A stretch of DNA of 52,471 nucleotides from Halomonas elongata (GCF_029081005.1 NZ_JAJQTQ010000025.1:1-52471), one strand, 5' to 3'. Counted from the first letter of the stretch, positions 9,331 to 20,044 are shown. Notes: generated from the sequence alone by a model not told the origin. Numbers and translations: made by a program.

Positions 9331-10206
9331 ATGGCAGCTATCAGCGCCTCTCAGGTCAAGGAACTGCGCGAGCGTACCGGGCTCGGCATGATGGAGTGCA
9401 AGAAGGCACTCACCGAAGCCGGTGGCGACATCGACACCGCCATCGAGAATCTGCGCAAGAACTCCGGTCTCAAGGCCGCCAAGAAGGCCGGCCGTACCGC
9501 CGCCGAAGGCGCCATCGTCACCCGCGTCGCGGAAGATGGCAGCTACGGCGTGATGGTCGAGATCAACTCCGAGACCGATTTCGTGGCGCGTGACGACAAC
9601 TTTGTCGCATTCGCCAACAAGGTGGCCGATGCCTTCTTCGCGGCCAAGAGCGAAGACGTTGCCGCCATCATGGAAGGCGAGCTGGAAGCCGGTCGCGAGC
9701 AGCTGGTGCAGAAGATCGGCGAGAACATCGGCGTGCGCCGCAGTGTGGTCGTCGAGGCCGCCTCTCAGGGCGGCAGCCTGGTCGGCGCCTATGTCCATGG
9801 CGGTCGTATCGGCGTGCTGACCGTGCTGAACGGTGGCAACGACGAGGCCGCCAAGGACGTCGCCATGCACGTCGCCGCGCTCAACCCGGCCGTCGCGCTT
9901 CCCGAGAACATGCCCCAGGAAAAGCTGGACGCCGAAAAGGCGATCATCCTGGCTCAGCCGGACATGGCCGGCAAGCCGGAGCAGATCGCCGAGAAGATGG
10001 TCCAGGGCCGCCTGAAGAAGTATCTGGCCGAGAACAGCCTGACCGAGCAGGCCTTCGTCAAGGATCCGAACCAGAGCGTCGCCGAGTACGTCAAGGCTGC
10101 CGGTGGCGAAGTGGTCGGCTTCACCCGTTTCGAGGTGGGCGAGGGCATCGAGAAGGAAGAAGTCGATTTTGCCCAGGAAGTGATGGAACAGGCCAAGCGT
10201 AGCTGA
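9331..10206 (+). CDS. tsf: Elongation factor Ts
   Basis: The guanine nucleotide exchange factor for EF-Tu in translation elongation. The 291-residue protein starts [20 protein letters not shown] and has the [12 protein letters not shown] motif in the N-terminal UBA-like domain and [14 protein letters not shown], which holds the TDFV signature that contacts EF-Tu. Length matches the family. The ATG is preceded by AGAGGA. It is the second gene of the classical rpsB-tsf-pyrH-frr order. Confidence 0.98.
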   Translation: MAAISASQVKELRERTGLGMMECKKALTEAGGDIDTAIENLRKNSGLKAAKKAGRTAAEGAIVTRVAEDGSYGVMVEINSETDFVARDDNFVAFANKVADAFFAAKSEDVAAIMEGELEAGREQLVQKIGENIGVRRSVVVEAASQGGSLVGAYVHGGRIGVLTVLNGGNDEAAKDVAMHVAALNPAVALPENMPQEKLDAEKAIILAQPDMAGKPEQIAEKMVQGRLKKYLAENSLTEQAFVKDPNQSVAEYVKAAGGEVVGFTRFEVGEGIEKEEVDFAQEVMEQAKRS

Positions 10207-10318
10207 GGTCATAGGTTCCAGCATGGCGATGGCGTGCGCAATGGCGCACGCCATCGCGTATCCGGTCGGTGTATTCCGGCCACTCACGTCCATTCGCCGA
10301 GTTCCGGGAGATCCACGC

Positions 10319-11086
10319 ATGAGCAGTGCCGAGCAAGCCGCTCCAGCCAAGTCCGAAAAGCCCCGCGCCGATGTCTCGAAGTACAAGCGCATCCTGCTCA
10401 AGCTGTCCGGTGAAGCCCTGACCGGCGATGCCGAGTTCGGCATCGATCCCAAGGTACTGGATCGCATGGCTCTGGAGATCGGCCAGTTGGTCGGTATCGG
10501 TGTGCAGGTCGGTATCGTCGTCGGCGGCGGTAACCTTTTCCGTGGCGCCGCCTTGCACGAGGCGGGCATGGAGCGCGTGACCGGTGATCACATGGGCATG
10601 CTGGCTACGGTCATGAACGCCCTGGCCATGAGGGATGCCCTTGAGCGTTCCAATATTCGTTCGCGGGTGATGTCGGCGATTCCCATGAGCGGGGTCGTGG
10701 AGCACTATGATCGACGCACCGCCATCCGCTACCTGACATCCGGCGATGTGGTGATATTCTCGGCGGGCACCGGCAACCCTTTCTTTACTACCGATTCCGC
10801 CGCCTGCCTGCGTGGTATCGAGATCGATGCCGATGTCGTGGTCAAGGCCACCAAGGTGGATGGCGTCTATGACAAGGATCCGGTCCAGCACGCTGATGCG
10901 GTCAAGTACGAGCAACTCTCCTACGACGACGCGCTCGATCAGAAGCTCGGGGTCATGGATTTGACCGCCATCTGCCTGGTGCGGGACCATGACATGCCGG
11001 TTCGCGTGTTCAACATGAACAAGTCCGGGGCGCTGCTGAACCTGGTAGTGGGCGGCAGGGAAGGCACGCTGATTGACAGAGGGTGA
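10319..11086 (+). CDS. pyrH: UMP kinase
   Basis: A hexameric bacterial UMP kinase that phosphorylates UMP to UDP and is allosterically regulated by GTP and UTP. The 255-residue protein shows [12 protein letters not shown] (phosphate/ATP site), [19 protein letters not shown] and the [16 protein letters not shown] segment of the amino acid kinase fold, followed by the [13 protein letters not shown] loop. I chose the ATG at 10319 with a CGGGAG ribosome site. An upstream in-frame ATG at 10223 would add 32 low-complexity residues. There is an extra Lys/Ala/Ser-rich N-tail of about 20 residues before the conserved core. Confidence 0.97.
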   Translation: MSSAEQAAPAKSEKPRADVSKYKRILLKLSGEALTGDAEFGIDPKVLDRMALEIGQLVGIGVQVGIVVGGGNLFRGAALHEAGMERVTGDHMGMLATVMNALAMRDALERSNIRSRVMSAIPMSGVVEHYDRRTAIRYLTSGDVVIFSAGTGNPFFTTDSAACLRGIEIDADVVVKATKVDGVYDKDPVQHADAVKYEQLSYDDALDQKLGVMDLTAICLVRDHDMPVRVFNMNKSGALLNLVVGGREGTLIDRG

Positions 11087-11090
11087 AATC

Positions 11091-11648
11091 GTGATTGACG
11101 ACATCAAGAAGGATGCGGAAACCCGCATGAAGAAGAGCCTCGAGGCACTTCACAGCAACTTCAACAAGATCCGCACCGGCCGGGCGCACCCGAGCATACT
11201 GGATGCGGTGACCGTGGAGTACTACGGCAGTCAGATGCCGCTCAACCAGGTCGCTTCGGTCAACGTCGAGGATGCCCGGACCCTGACCGTGGTGCCCTGG
11301 GAGCAGAGCATGGTGCCGAAGGTGGAGAAGGCCATCATGACGGCCGAACTGGGCCTCAATCCGGCCAGCGCCGGTGCTGTCATCCGGGTGCCGATGCCGA
11401 TGCTCACCGAGGAGACGCGCAAGGGGTATATCAAGCAGGCGCGCCAGGAAGCCGAGAATACGCGGGTGGCGGTACGCAACGTGCGTCGCGATGCCAACCA
11501 CGAGATCAAGGCACTGCTCAAGGACAAGGAGATCACCGAGGACGATCAGCGTCAGGGTGAGGACGACATTCAGAAGATCACCGACAAGATCGTCGGCGAG
11601 ATCGACAAGGCGCTGGAGTCCAAGGAGCACGATCTGATGCAGGTCTGA
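11091..11648 (+). CDS. frr: Ribosome recycling factor
   Basis: With EF-G, this factor splits post-termination ribosomes. The protein is 185 residues, exactly the family length, when started at the GTG at 11091 ([20 protein letters not shown]), with AGAGGG 7 nt upstream. A TTG at 11073 overlaps the pyrH end and would add six residues not typical of the family. The [13 protein letters not shown] and [15 protein letters not shown] segments and the C-terminal [15 protein letters not shown] helix are characteristic. It lies 4 nt after the pyrH stop. Confidence 0.97.
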   Translation: MIDDIKKDAETRMKKSLEALHSNFNKIRTGRAHPSILDAVTVEYYGSQMPLNQVASVNVEDARTLTVVPWEQSMVPKVEKAIMTAELGLNPASAGAVIRVPMPMLTEETRKGYIKQARQEAENTRVAVRNVRRDANHEIKALLKDKEITEDDQRQGEDDIQKITDKIVGEIDKALESKEHDLMQV

Positions 11649-11759
11649 GGTCGGGGCAGTTCTGCCGCCAGGCATCGTCCGGGAAGTGTCCGCGCTCGTC
11701 GACTTCTCGGACAGCGCCCGGGGCGTTGCCGACACCGACACGCTTGTGTTCCATTCGCC

Positions 11760-12539
11760 ATGCGAGACATCATGACGTCACCGCAGTCCCTTCACTTCCC
11801 GCCTTCCGGGGATACCCCCCGTCCGCGTCACGTGGCCATCATCATGGACGGCAATAACCGTTGGGCCAAGGCCCATGGGCTGTCCGGAGTGCGAGGGCAT
11901 CACGCTGGCGTCGAGGCCGTGCGCGCGGTCATTCGCCGGGCCGCCGAACGCGGTGTCGGCACCCTGACGCTCTTCGCTTTCTCCAGCGAGAACTGGAAAC
12001 GGCCGGCTGCCGAGGTCCAGGCCTTGATGGAGCTGTTCCTCATGGCGCTCAAGCGTGAGGTCAAGAAGCTTCACGAGCATGACATCCGGTTGTCGGTCGT
12101 TGGCGCTCGCGAGGGGTTCTCGTCGGCGATCCAGAAGCATATCGAAGCGGCGGAAACCCTGACCGCCGACAATACCGGCCTGCATCTGGTGGTCGCCGCC
12201 AACTATGGCGGTCGCTGGGATATCGCCCGGGCCGCCCGCCGGCTCGGCGAGCGTGTCGGCGCGGGAGAGCTGGATCCGGCCAGTATCGATGAACGAACCA
12301 TGGAAACCGAGCTGTGCCTCGGCGATACCCCGCCGGTGGATCTGTGCATTCGCACCAGTGGTGAGTGCCGTATCTCCAACTTCCTGCTGTGGCAGATGGC
12401 CTACGCGGAACTCTATTTCACGCCGGTGCTCTGGCCGGATTTCGGTGCCGACGCCTTCGATGACGCCTTGGCTGATTTTGCCGGTCGGCAACGACGCTTC
12501 GGCATGACCGACGAGCAGCTCGAGGCGCAAGGTGCTTAG
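11760..12539 (+). CDS. uppS: Undecaprenyl diphosphate synthase (cis-prenyltransferase)
   Basis: Makes the C55 lipid carrier for peptidoglycan and O-antigen from FPP and IPP. The 259-residue protein has HVAIIMDGNNRWAK with the catalytic Asp30, LFAFSSENWKRP, and RTSGECRISNFLLWQ near the C-terminus. The start is uncertain: the ATG at 11760 has no clear ribosome site, and the ATG at 11772 four codons downstream gives 255 residues and is equally plausible. It overlaps cdsA by 8 nt, which supports coupled translation in the uppS-cdsA-dxr-rseP-bamA block. Confidence 0.95.
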   Translation: MRDIMTSPQSLHFPPSGDTPRPRHVAIIMDGNNRWAKAHGLSGVRGHHAGVEAVRAVIRRAAERGVGTLTLFAFSSENWKRPAAEVQALMELFLMALKREVKKLHEHDIRLSVVGAREGFSSAIQKHIEAAETLTADNTGLHLVVAANYGGRWDIARAARRLGERVGAGELDPASIDERTMETELCLGDTPPVDLCIRTSGECRISNFLLWQMAYAELYFTPVLWPDFGADAFDDALADFAGRQRRFGMTDEQLEAQGA

Positions 12540-13332
12540 GCAGCGCGTCATCACCGCTGCCTGGCTGGCACCGCTGACCCTGGCCGGACTGTTCGGCCTC
12601 GACGGCATCGCCTTTGCGCTGTTCACGGCGTTCGTGGTGCTGCTGGCCGGTTGGGAGTGGACCCGCCTGGCCGGCCTTGAAAGCGCCCGTTGCCGTGGCG
12701 TGGCGGTTGCCGGCCTGGGAGGCGCCATGTTGCTGCTCGGGCTGCTAGGCGCCACGCAGGCTGTCTGGCCCTTGTGGCTCGGGGCCCTGGGGTGGCTGCT
12801 CAATTTCTATTGGGTCACCCGCTATCCGGCCCGCCTGGCGCAGTGGCGTTCCACCGGGGTGCGATTGGCCATGGGCGCCTGGGTGCTTCTGCCGACCTGG
12901 ACAGGTTTCAATGTGCTGCGCGAGAGCGGGGCGGTCTGGCTATTGTTCGTGCTGCTCCTGGTCTGGGGCGCCGATATCGGTGCCTATTTCGTCGGGCGAG
13001 CCTTGGGGCGCCGGAAGCTGGCACCGAGTGTCAGTCCCGGGAAATCCTGGGAAGGCGTGGCGGGCGGCGTGCTGATCAGTTCGCTGCTGGCGGTGCTGTT
13101 TGCCGTCTGGCAGGGGCTGGGGGTGGTCGGTGGTCTGAGCCTGTTCGTCGTGACGGTCATCGTGACCCTGGCGTCGGTGCTGGGCGACTTGCTGGAGAGC
13201 ATGCTCAAGCGCCATCGGGGCCTGAAGGATTCCAGTCAACTGCTCCCCGGTCATGGTGGTGTCCTGGATCGCATCGATAGCCTGACCGCGGCTGTCCCCT
13301 TGTTTGCCCTGCTGCACCTGGGAGTCTCTTGA
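12532..13332 (+). CDS. cdsA: Phosphatidate cytidylyltransferase (CDP-diglyceride synthase)
   Basis: An integral inner-membrane enzyme that converts phosphatidate and CTP to CDP-diacylglycerol, the precursor of all phospholipids. The 266-residue protein is strongly hydrophobic with about seven or eight membrane segments. It carries the diagnostic signature ending in [20 protein letters not shown] (about 225-244). Translation appears to begin at a GTG overlapping the end of uppS. It is followed by dxr, whose start lies 2 nt past the cdsA stop. Confidence 0.96.
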   Translation: MLRQRVITAAWLAPLTLAGLFGLDGIAFALFTAFVVLLAGWEWTRLAGLESARCRGVAVAGLGGAMLLLGLLGATQAVWPLWLGALGWLLNFYWVTRYPARLAQWRSTGVRLAMGAWVLLPTWTGFNVLRESGAVWLLFVLLLVWGADIGAYFVGRALGRRKLAPSVSPGKSWEGVAGGVLISSLLAVLFAVWQGLGVVGGLSLFVVTVIVTLASVLGDLLESMLKRHRGLKDSSQLLPGHGGVLDRIDSLTAAVPLFALLHLGVS

Positions 13333-13334
13333 CC

Positions 13335-14525
13335 ATGTCCACCACCTCGCCGCTTGCCGTGACCGTGCTCGGGGCCACCGGTTCCATCGGGACCAGCACG
13401 CTCGATGTCATCGCGCGTCACCCGGCCCGTTATCGGGTGCATGCCCTCTCGGCGAACCGTGCCCGGCGCCGGTTGCTGGCCCAGTGCAGGACCCACCGAC
13501 CGAGGCTGGCCGTGCTGGAGCGCGAGGAGGATGCCGCCTGGTTGCGCGAGCAACTCACCGAAGCGGGACTGGATACCGAGGTTCGAGCCGGGGCCGAGGC
13601 GTTGATCGAGATCGGCGAGGCGAGCGAGGTCGATGTGGTGATGGCCGCCATCGTCGGGGCCGCCGGCCTGCTGCCGACCCTGGCCGCGGTGCGGGCCGGC
13701 AAGCGGGTCCTGCTGGCCAACAAGGAAGCCCTGGTGATGTCGGGGGGGCTGTTCATGGAGGCGGTGACTTGCTCCGGCGCCACCCTGTTGCCCATCGATT
13801 CCGAACATAATGCCATTTATCAGTGTCTACCCACCGAGCACCGCGGTGGGCTGGCGCAACATGGCGTCACGCAACTGCTGCTGACGGCATCGGGTGGCCC
13901 TTTCCGTGGCTGGAAGGCGGCGCGGCTGGCGGAGGTGACGCCGGAGCAGGCCTGCGCCCATCCCAACTGGTCGATGGGGCGCAAGATTTCGGTCGACAGC
14001 GCCACCCTGATGAACAAGGGGCTCGAGCTGATCGAGGCGTGCTGGTTGTTCGATGCCAGGCCCGACCAGATTCAGGTGGTGGTGCACCCGCAGAGCGTGA
14101 TTCATTCCATGGCCGCCTACAACGACGGCTCGGTGATTGCCCAGTTGGGCAACCCCGACATGCGTACGCCGATCGCTCACGGGCTGGCCTGGCCGGATCG
14201 TATCGAGTCCGGGGTGCAGGCGCTGGACCTGTTCGAGGTGGCTCGCCTCGACTTCGAGCCGCCCGATGAAACGGCCTTCCCCTGCCTGCGTCTGGCTCGG
14301 GAGGCCATCGCCGCCGGCGGGACGGCGCCGGCAGTGCTCAATGCCGCCAATGAAATGGCCGTCGAGGCCTTTCTCGAGGGACGGCTGGGGTTCGCCGGGA
14401 TCGGTGAGCTGGTGGCGCGGGTGCGAGATGCCTGCCCGGTGGAGTCGGCCAATGACCTGGGGGGAATCCTCGAAGCCGACGAAAGGGCTCGTCGCGAAGC
14501 GCGGATGAGGCTCGAATGTCGTTGA
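13335..14525 (+). CDS. dxr: 1-deoxy-D-xylulose 5-phosphate reductoisomerase
   Basis: The committed step of the MEP isoprenoid pathway, an NADPH- and metal-dependent conversion of DXP to MEP. The 396-residue protein has the dinucleotide-binding [15 protein letters not shown] near residue 10, the LLANKEALV loop, the metal site in PIDSEHNAI, and [10 protein letters not shown] with a substrate-binding segment. I chose the ATG at 13335 with a GGGAG ribosome site; a TTG two codons upstream overlaps the cdsA stop. In this cluster it supplies isoprenoid precursors next to uppS. The 133-bp gap to rseP contains a CCCGGC-N10-GCCGGG hairpin at 14551-14572. Confidence 0.97.
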   Translation: MSTTSPLAVTVLGATGSIGTSTLDVIARHPARYRVHALSANRARRRLLAQCRTHRPRLAVLEREEDAAWLREQLTEAGLDTEVRAGAEALIEIGEASEVDVVMAAIVGAAGLLPTLAAVRAGKRVLLANKEALVMSGGLFMEAVTCSGATLLPIDSEHNAIYQCLPTEHRGGLAQHGVTQLLLTASGGPFRGWKAARLAEVTPEQACAHPNWSMGRKISVDSATLMNKGLELIEACWLFDARPDQIQVVVHPQSVIHSMAAYNDGSVIAQLGNPDMRTPIAHGLAWPDRIESGVQALDLFEVARLDFEPPDETAFPCLRLAREAIAAGGTAPAVLNAANEMAVEAFLEGRLGFAGIGELVARVRDACPVESANDLGGILEADERARREARMRLECR

Positions 14526-14658
14526 TTTCGCTTGGTCACTCGATGCGTGCCCCGGCCTGCCTCGATGCCGGGTCGGTCGCGGTACCAGGGCGTGCTGCCG
14601 GTGACACGCCAGGAGATCGGGATGATCTTCTGGGTGGCTTGGTTGACAGGAGATTGCC

Positions 14659-16017
14659 GTGGGCCTGATCCAGAACGTGCTGGCCGTGATCGTGGTGCTC
14701 GGCCTGTTGATCACCTTCCATGAGTTCGGCCATTTCTGGGTCGCGCGCCGCTGTGGTGTCAAGGTACTGCGCTTCTCGGTGGGGTTCGGCAAGCCGTTGT
14801 GGTCGCGTCGTGACCGTCATGGCACCGAGTTCGTCCTGGCGGCGATTCCCCTGGGCGGCTACGTCAAGATGCTCGACGAACGCGAGGTGTCGGTACCACC
14901 CGAGGAGCGGCACCTCGCCTTCAATCACAAGACGGTCTGGCAGCGTATCGCCATCGTGGCGGCCGGCCCCTTGGCCAATTTCCTGCTGGCGCTGGTCGCC
15001 TACTGGGCTCTGTTCGTCGCCGGCACCACGACCGTGGTGCCGGTGGTCGGCGAGGTAGCGCCCGGCTCACCGGCCGCAGAGGGCGGCCTCGCGAATGGTC
15101 AGGAGATTACGGCGATCGAGGGCCAGGCGGTGCGTTCCTGGGAGGAGATCAATCTCGAGCTGGTCTCCGTCATCGGCGTCAGTGGTGAGTTGACCATCGC
15201 CGCTCGTGATGAAGGTGACAGTGTCGCGCGCGAGCATCGCCTGCCCGTGGAGGACTGGCTGGTACGCCAGGATCCGCCTCGTCCGCTGGCGACCCTGGGG
15301 GTCATGCCCTGGCGCCCCGAGGTGGCGGCGGTGATCGATCGCGTTGCCGATGGCGAGCCGGCTGCGGAGGCCGGTCTGACGAGCGGCGACGAGATACTGT
15401 CGGTTGATGGCCAACCGGTAGCGTCCTGGTCGCATTTCGTCGAGCAGGTACAGGCCCGTCCCGGTGAACGCCTCGATGTCGAGGTGACCCGCGATGGCGA
15501 GACATTGGTGCTGTCGCTGACACCGCGTGCCCGGGAGCGCGAGGATGGGGCCCGTGTCGGGTATATCGGTGCCGGCGTGGCGCCGGTGTCCTGGCCCGAG
15601 GAATATCGTCGCGAGATCCGCTACGGTCCTCTGGCGGCATTGGGGCAGGCCGTGAACCGCACCGGCGACATGACGCTGTTGACCTTCGACGCCATTCGCA
15701 AGATGCTGGTGGGGCTCATTTCTCCTTCCAATCTTTCCGGCCCCATCACCATCGCACGTATCGCCGGCGACTCGGCGCGTTCCGGATTGGAGAGTTTCGT
15801 CAGTTTCCTGGCCTATCTGTCGATCAGCTTGGGGGTGCTCAACCTGCTGCCCATTCCGGTGCTCGACGGTGGGCATCTGCTTTATTACGTCGTCGAGGTG
15901 GTACGTGGCCGACCGGTATCCGAACGTGCCCAGGCCTTCGGTCTGCGGATCGGACTGGCTCTGGTCGGGACCTTGATGTTGATGGCGCTGTATTTCGACC
16001 TGATGCGGCTCTGGTAA
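14659..16017 (+). CDS. rseP: Site-2 intramembrane metalloprotease RseP
   Basis: An inner-membrane zinc protease that performs the second cut of anti-sigma factor RseA in the envelope stress response and clears signal peptides. The 452-residue protein shows the HExxH site HEFGH at residues 21-25 in the first membrane segment, two tandem PDZ domains in the periplasmic region (about 110-200 and 205-290), and the second catalytic motif NLLPIPVLDGGHLLYY in a C-terminal membrane segment. The GTG start has a CAGGAG ribosome site. Placement before bamA fits its role in outer-membrane stress sensing. Confidence 0.97.
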   Translation: MGLIQNVLAVIVVLGLLITFHEFGHFWVARRCGVKVLRFSVGFGKPLWSRRDRHGTEFVLAAIPLGGYVKMLDEREVSVPPEERHLAFNHKTVWQRIAIVAAGPLANFLLALVAYWALFVAGTTTVVPVVGEVAPGSPAAEGGLANGQEITAIEGQAVRSWEEINLELVSVIGVSGELTIAARDEGDSVAREHRLPVEDWLVRQDPPRPLATLGVMPWRPEVAAVIDRVADGEPAAEAGLTSGDEILSVDGQPVASWSHFVEQVQARPGERLDVEVTRDGETLVLSLTPRAREREDGARVGYIGAGVAPVSWPEEYRREIRYGPLAALGQAVNRTGDMTLLTFDAIRKMLVGLISPSNLSGPITIARIAGDSARSGLESFVSFLAYLSISLGVLNLLPIPVLDGGHLLYYVVEVVRGRPVSERAQAFGLRIGLALVGTLMLMALYFDLMRLW

Positions 16018-16029
16018 AACCGCGCTGCG

Positions 16030-16057
16030 GCTTGTCAGTTGCCCGTACAAATGTATA
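16030..16057 (+). promoter_or_regulatory. Sigma70-type promoter for bamA-skp
   Basis: TTGTCA (16030-16035), a 16-bp spacer and TATAAG (16052-16057) lie between rseP and bamA. The predicted start near 16064 falls inside an inverted repeat CCTGT-CTGG-ACAGG. In E. coli bamA also responds to sigma E, but I see no good GGAACTT/TCTGA pair here. Confidence 0.6.
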
Positions 16058-16105
16058 AGGTGCCTGTCTGGACAGGTAGGCAGATCAACGCGAGCGAATG
16101 ACTGC

Positions 16106-18448
16106 ATGAAGATCAAGACCATCGGAATGGCGGCGCTGCTGCTTGCCGGTGCCAATACGGCACAGGCCGAATCCTTCGAAGTTTCCGACATCCGAGTGGA
16201 AGGCCTGCAGCGGGTCTCGGCCGCTTCGGTGTTCAATGCCTTTCCTGTCAGTACTCAGGAGCGGGTCGATGACCGTGAATTGGCGGCGGCGGCGCGCGAC
16301 CTGTTCGCGACGGGGCTCTTCGACGACATCCAGCTGGCGCGCGAAGGCGATGTGCTGATCGTCCAGGTGGAGGAACGACCGACGATCTCTCGCCTCAACA
16401 TCGAAGGCAACCAGCAGATCCAGGACGAGGATCTGCGGAATGGCTTGAGCCAGGCCGGACTGGTCGAAGGGCAGGTGCTGCAGCTTTCCACACTCGAGGA
16501 AATCCAGCGGGAACTGGCCGGACTCTACCAGTCCCAGGGTCGCTACAACGCGACCATCGATGCCGAGGTCGAGCAGGTCGGCGCGGGGCAGGTGCAGGTC
16601 AATATCGACATCGATGAAGGTCAGGTGACCAAGATCCGCCAGATCAACATCGTCGGCAATGAAGCCTTCGACGACGAGACGCTGCGCGATGTTTTCGAGC
16701 TCGAGGACCGGCCCGGCTGGTTCTTCGGCTGGTTCACCAACGACTCCTATTCCCGCGAGGCCTTGGCCGGCGACCTGGAGCGTCTGCGTTCCTTCTACAT
16801 GGACCGTGGCTACGTCAACTTCGACATCGACTCCACCCAGGTGTCCGTGGCGCCGGACAAGTCGCGGATCTTCATCACCATCAACGTCAACGAGGGTGAA
16901 CGCTACCGCCTGGGCGACATCCGTTTCGCTGGCGATCTGCGTATATCGGAGGATGAGGCGCGCGAGCTTCTCGAGATCCAGGAAGGCGAGATCTTCTCCC
17001 GCAGTGACGTCATTGCCTCCTCCGAGGCGATTCGCTCGCGACTGGGCGCCGAGGGCTTTGCCTTCGCCGAGGTCGACGGTATCCCCGAAGTGCGCAACGA
17101 TGGCGAGACACTGAACCTGACCTTCCAGGTGGAGCCGGGACGCCGTGCCTATGTGCGGCGCATCGAGTTCGTCGGCAACACCACCACCCAGGATGAGGTG
17201 CTGCGCCGGGAAATGATCCAGATGGAGGGCGCGCCGGCGTCCACCGAGTCGATCAGCCAGTCCCGCCAGCGTCTGGAACGCCTTGGCTTCTTCAAGCAGG
17301 TCGAGGTGGAGACCGAGCCGGTGCCCGGGGCCAATGACCAGCTGGATGTCACCTACAATGTCGAGGAACAACCGTCCGGCTCGGTCTCCGCGAGTCTCGG
17401 TTTCTCCCAGAGTGCCGGGGTGATCTACGGCGCCTCCCTGTCGCAGAACAACTTTCTGGGGACCGGCAACCGCGTGAATATCGGTGCCCAGAAGAGTGAT
17501 ACCTACACCAATATCGATTTCGGCTACACCGATCCCTACTGGACGCTCGACGGTATCTCGCGTGGCTACAACCTGTACTATCGCAAGACCGATTACGAAG
17601 ACTCCGATATCTCGACCTATTCGACGGATGCCCTGGGTGCCGGCATCAACTTCGGCTATCCGATCAATGAACTGAGCCGCCTCAACTTCGGGGCCACCGT
17701 CGAGGACCTCACGGTCAAGACCTACCGGGACACGCCGTCCGAGATCGAGCGTTATGTCCAGGACGAGGGTGACCATGCGCAGACGCTGAAGCTCACCGCG
17801 AATTGGACACGCAACGAGCTCAATCGGGGCATCATGCCCACGGCAGGCAACTATCAGCGTCTGTCTCTGGAAACGTCGGCGCCGGGCAGTGACGCCGAGT
17901 ACTACAAGGCGCGTGCCCAGGCTCGTCATTTCTTCCCGTTCAACGAGGAGCAGACCTGGTCACTCAAGTTCCGTGGCGAAGTCGGTTACGCCGACACCCT
18001 GGGGGGCAACGATCCCTACCCCTTCTACGAGAACTATCTGTCCGGTGGCCTGGGATCGGTACGCGGTTTCACGACCAACACGCTGGGGACGGCCACCACA
18101 CCGCGTAACCGCGGCGAGGACCGTACACTCGGCGGGAACGTCCTGGTCGAGGGGAGTGCCGAGCTCATCTTCCCCATGCCCTTCGTCGATGACAAGCGCT
18201 CTGTGCAGCCCTCGGTCTTCGTCGACGCCGGCAATACCTTCCTCACCGAGTGCTATCCGGTACTGGAAGGGGACAGCTCTCAGTGCGAATCCGGTGTCGA
18301 TCTGGGCGAGCTGCGCTACAGCGTCGGCGTCGGTTTTTCCTGGCTGACCCCGGTGGGGCCGCTGACCTTCAGCTTTGCCGAACCGATCAATGCCAAGAGC
18401 AACGACGATACCCAGTTTTTCCAGTTCTCGCTGGGACAGACCTTCTGA
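16106..18448 (+). CDS. bamA: Outer membrane protein assembly factor BamA
   Basis: The essential central component of the Bam complex that inserts beta-barrel proteins into the outer membrane. The 780-residue precursor has a signal peptide ending in ANTAQA-E, five POTRA domains (about 23-420), and a C-terminal Omp85 barrel (about 430-780). The barrel includes a GLGSVRGF motif of the VRGF/Y type and ends in aromatic FSLGQTF, the terminal Phe signature for Bam-dependent folding. It is followed by its chaperone partner skp after 30 nt. Confidence 0.98.
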   Translation: MKIKTIGMAALLLAGANTAQAESFEVSDIRVEGLQRVSAASVFNAFPVSTQERVDDRELAAAARDLFATGLFDDIQLAREGDVLIVQVEERPTISRLNIEGNQQIQDEDLRNGLSQAGLVEGQVLQLSTLEEIQRELAGLYQSQGRYNATIDAEVEQVGAGQVQVNIDIDEGQVTKIRQINIVGNEAFDDETLRDVFELEDRPGWFFGWFTNDSYSREALAGDLERLRSFYMDRGYVNFDIDSTQVSVAPDKSRIFITINVNEGERYRLGDIRFAGDLRISEDEARELLEIQEGEIFSRSDVIASSEAIRSRLGAEGFAFAEVDGIPEVRNDGETLNLTFQVEPGRRAYVRRIEFVGNTTTQDEVLRREMIQMEGAPASTESISQSRQRLERLGFFKQVEVETEPVPGANDQLDVTYNVEEQPSGSVSASLGFSQSAGVIYGASLSQNNFLGTGNRVNIGAQKSDTYTNIDFGYTDPYWTLDGISRGYNLYYRKTDYEDSDISTYSTDALGAGINFGYPINELSRLNFGATVEDLTVKTYRDTPSEIERYVQDEGDHAQTLKLTANWTRNELNRGIMPTAGNYQRLSLETSAPGSDAEYYKARAQARHFFPFNEEQTWSLKFRGEVGYADTLGGNDPYPFYENYLSGGLGSVRGFTTNTLGTATTPRNRGEDRTLGGNVLVEGSAELIFPMPFVDDKRSVQPSVFVDAGNTFLTECYPVLEGDSSQCESGVDLGELRYSVGVGFSWLTPVGPLTFSFAEPINAKSNDDTQFFQFSLGQTF

Positions 18449-18478
18449 CCCCGAGGCACAGCACAAGGAGTCGATGAC

Positions 18479-18976
18479 ATGCGCAAGTTGACCGCCGTTC
18501 TGTGCCTCGGCCTGATGGGGGCCTTTGCCTGGCCCCTTCACGCCCAGGCGGCCGATGTCGCCATGCTCGACTGGCAGAAGGCGTTGCTGGATACCGACGT
18601 CGCCCAGCGTTCGATGAACCAGTTTCGCAACCGCACCCATGCCAAGCAGCAGGAGGCCGAGTCACTGGGGCAGTCTCTGCAGGCGACGCAGCAGCGGTTT
18701 CAGAATGGCGGGCAGCCGAGCCAGGCAGAGCAACAGGACTTTCGTGCCAAGCGACAGCGTTTCGAACAATTGCGCCAGGAGATCCTGCAGGCACGCCAGG
18801 AGGCGGAGCAACGCTTCCTGGAGGACGCCAAGCCCAGGCTCGATCAGGCCGTGCAGCGGGTCATCGATCGTCATGACGTCCAAGTGCTGGTGGCTCCACA
18901 GGGGGTGGTGCATGCCGAGGGTGACCTCCCCGACCTGACCGGTGAGGTGACCGAGATTCTCAACTCGCTCAACTGA
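18479..18976 (+). CDS. skp: Periplasmic OmpH/Skp-family chaperone
   Basis: A periplasmic holdase chaperone that keeps unfolded outer-membrane proteins soluble on the way to BamA. The 165-residue precursor has a clear signal peptide (Lys-rich start, hydrophobic core, cleavage after HAQA near residue 23). A long Gln/Glu/Arg-rich coiled-coil region (about 45-130) then corresponds to the tentacle helices. The AAGGAG ribosome site precedes the ATG. Sequence in this family is weakly conserved, so the call leans on length, coiled coil and the bamA-skp-lpxD order. Confidence 0.92.
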   Translation: MRKLTAVLCLGLMGAFAWPLHAQAADVAMLDWQKALLDTDVAQRSMNQFRNRTHAKQQEAESLGQSLQATQQRFQNGGQPSQAEQQDFRAKRQRFEQLRQEILQARQEAEQRFLEDAKPRLDQAVQRVIDRHDVQVLVAPQGVVHAEGDLPDLTGEVTEILNSLN

Positions 18977-19006
18977 CCGGGCTCAGCCTTCCAGAACCGG
19001 AATTCC

Positions 19007-20044
19007 ATGAACCAAGACGCCCACTCCCTGACACTCACCGAGATCGCCACTCGCCTGGGAGCCGAGCTCCGGGGCGACGGCGCGCAGCGAGTGAGTGGCC
19101 TGGCGACGCTACGCGATGCCGGGCCGGAGCACATCACCTTCCTGGCCAATCGGGCCTATCTCAAGGACCTGGCAGATACCCGCGCCGCCGCTGTGCTGTT
19201 GCATCCCAGCCACGCCGCGACCTGTCCGGTGACCAGCCTGACGCTGGATAATCCCTATCTGGGCTATGCCGAACTGTCGCGCTTGTTCGACCCGCTGGCC
19301 AACCGTGAATCGGGCGGCGTACATCCCTCGGCGGTAGTCGCCGCAGACGCTCGGTTGGGCGAAGGGGTGAGCGTCGGTCCCCAGGCAGTCATCGAGTCTG
19401 GAGCGACCCTGGGCGAGGGCGTGATTGTCGGACCCGGTTGCGTGGTCGGCGCCGACACCCGGGTCGGCGACAACTCCCGGTTGCACGCCAATGTCACGAT
19501 CTACCATGGGGTGATCATCGGGGCCAGGGCCATTCTGCACAGTGGTTGCGTGATCGGTGGCGATGGCTTCGGTTTCGCCCACGATGGCCGGGAGTGGCAC
19601 AAGATCGCCCAGCTGGGGGGCGTGGTGCTTGGCGATGACGTCGAGGTCGGCAGCTGTTCGAGCATCGATCGCGGTGCGCTCGGTGACACGCTGATCGGCG
19701 ATGACGTCAAGATCGACAGCCAGGTGCAGATCGCGCACAACGTGCAGATTGGCGAGCACAGTGCCCTGGCCGGCTGTGTCGGGATCGCCGGTTCTACACG
19801 GGTCGGGCGCCACTGCATGCTGGGCGGTGGTGTGGGGCTCTCGGGCCATCTGACGATCTGCGACGGCGTCCAGGTCACCGGCATGAGCCTGGTCACCAAC
19901 TCCATTCATGAGCCGGGCATCTACTCCTCGGGAACCGGTGCCATGGACAACGCCCAGTGGCGACGCAACGCGGTGCGCTTCAAGCAGCTGGACGAGATCG
20001 CGCGTCGCCTCAGCCGTCTGGAAAAAGCCGGGCGCGACGCTTGA
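19007..20044 (+). CDS. lpxD: UDP-3-O-(3-hydroxyacyl)glucosamine N-acyltransferase
   Basis: The third step of lipid A synthesis: it transfers an acyl chain from ACP to the 2-amino group of UDP-3-O-acyl-glucosamine. The 345-residue protein has an N-terminal uridine-binding domain (about 1-100, with FLANRAYLKDL), then left-handed beta-helix hexapeptide repeats (about 105-300) containing GDGFGFAHDGREWHKI, where the catalytic His lies. A short C-terminal helix follows. Its stop codon overlaps the -35 of a promoter for the next gene. Confidence 0.97.
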   Translation: MNQDAHSLTLTEIATRLGAELRGDGAQRVSGLATLRDAGPEHITFLANRAYLKDLADTRAAAVLLHPSHAATCPVTSLTLDNPYLGYAELSRLFDPLANRESGGVHPSAVVAADARLGEGVSVGPQAVIESGATLGEGVIVGPGCVVGADTRVGDNSRLHANVTIYHGVIIGARAILHSGCVIGGDGFGFAHDGREWHKIAQLGGVVLGDDVEVGSCSSIDRGALGDTLIGDDVKIDSQVQIAHNVQIGEHSALAGCVGIAGSTRVGRHCMLGGGVGLSGHLTICDGVQVTGMSLVTNSIHEPGIYSSGTGAMDNAQWRRNAVRFKQLDEIARRLSRLEKAGRDA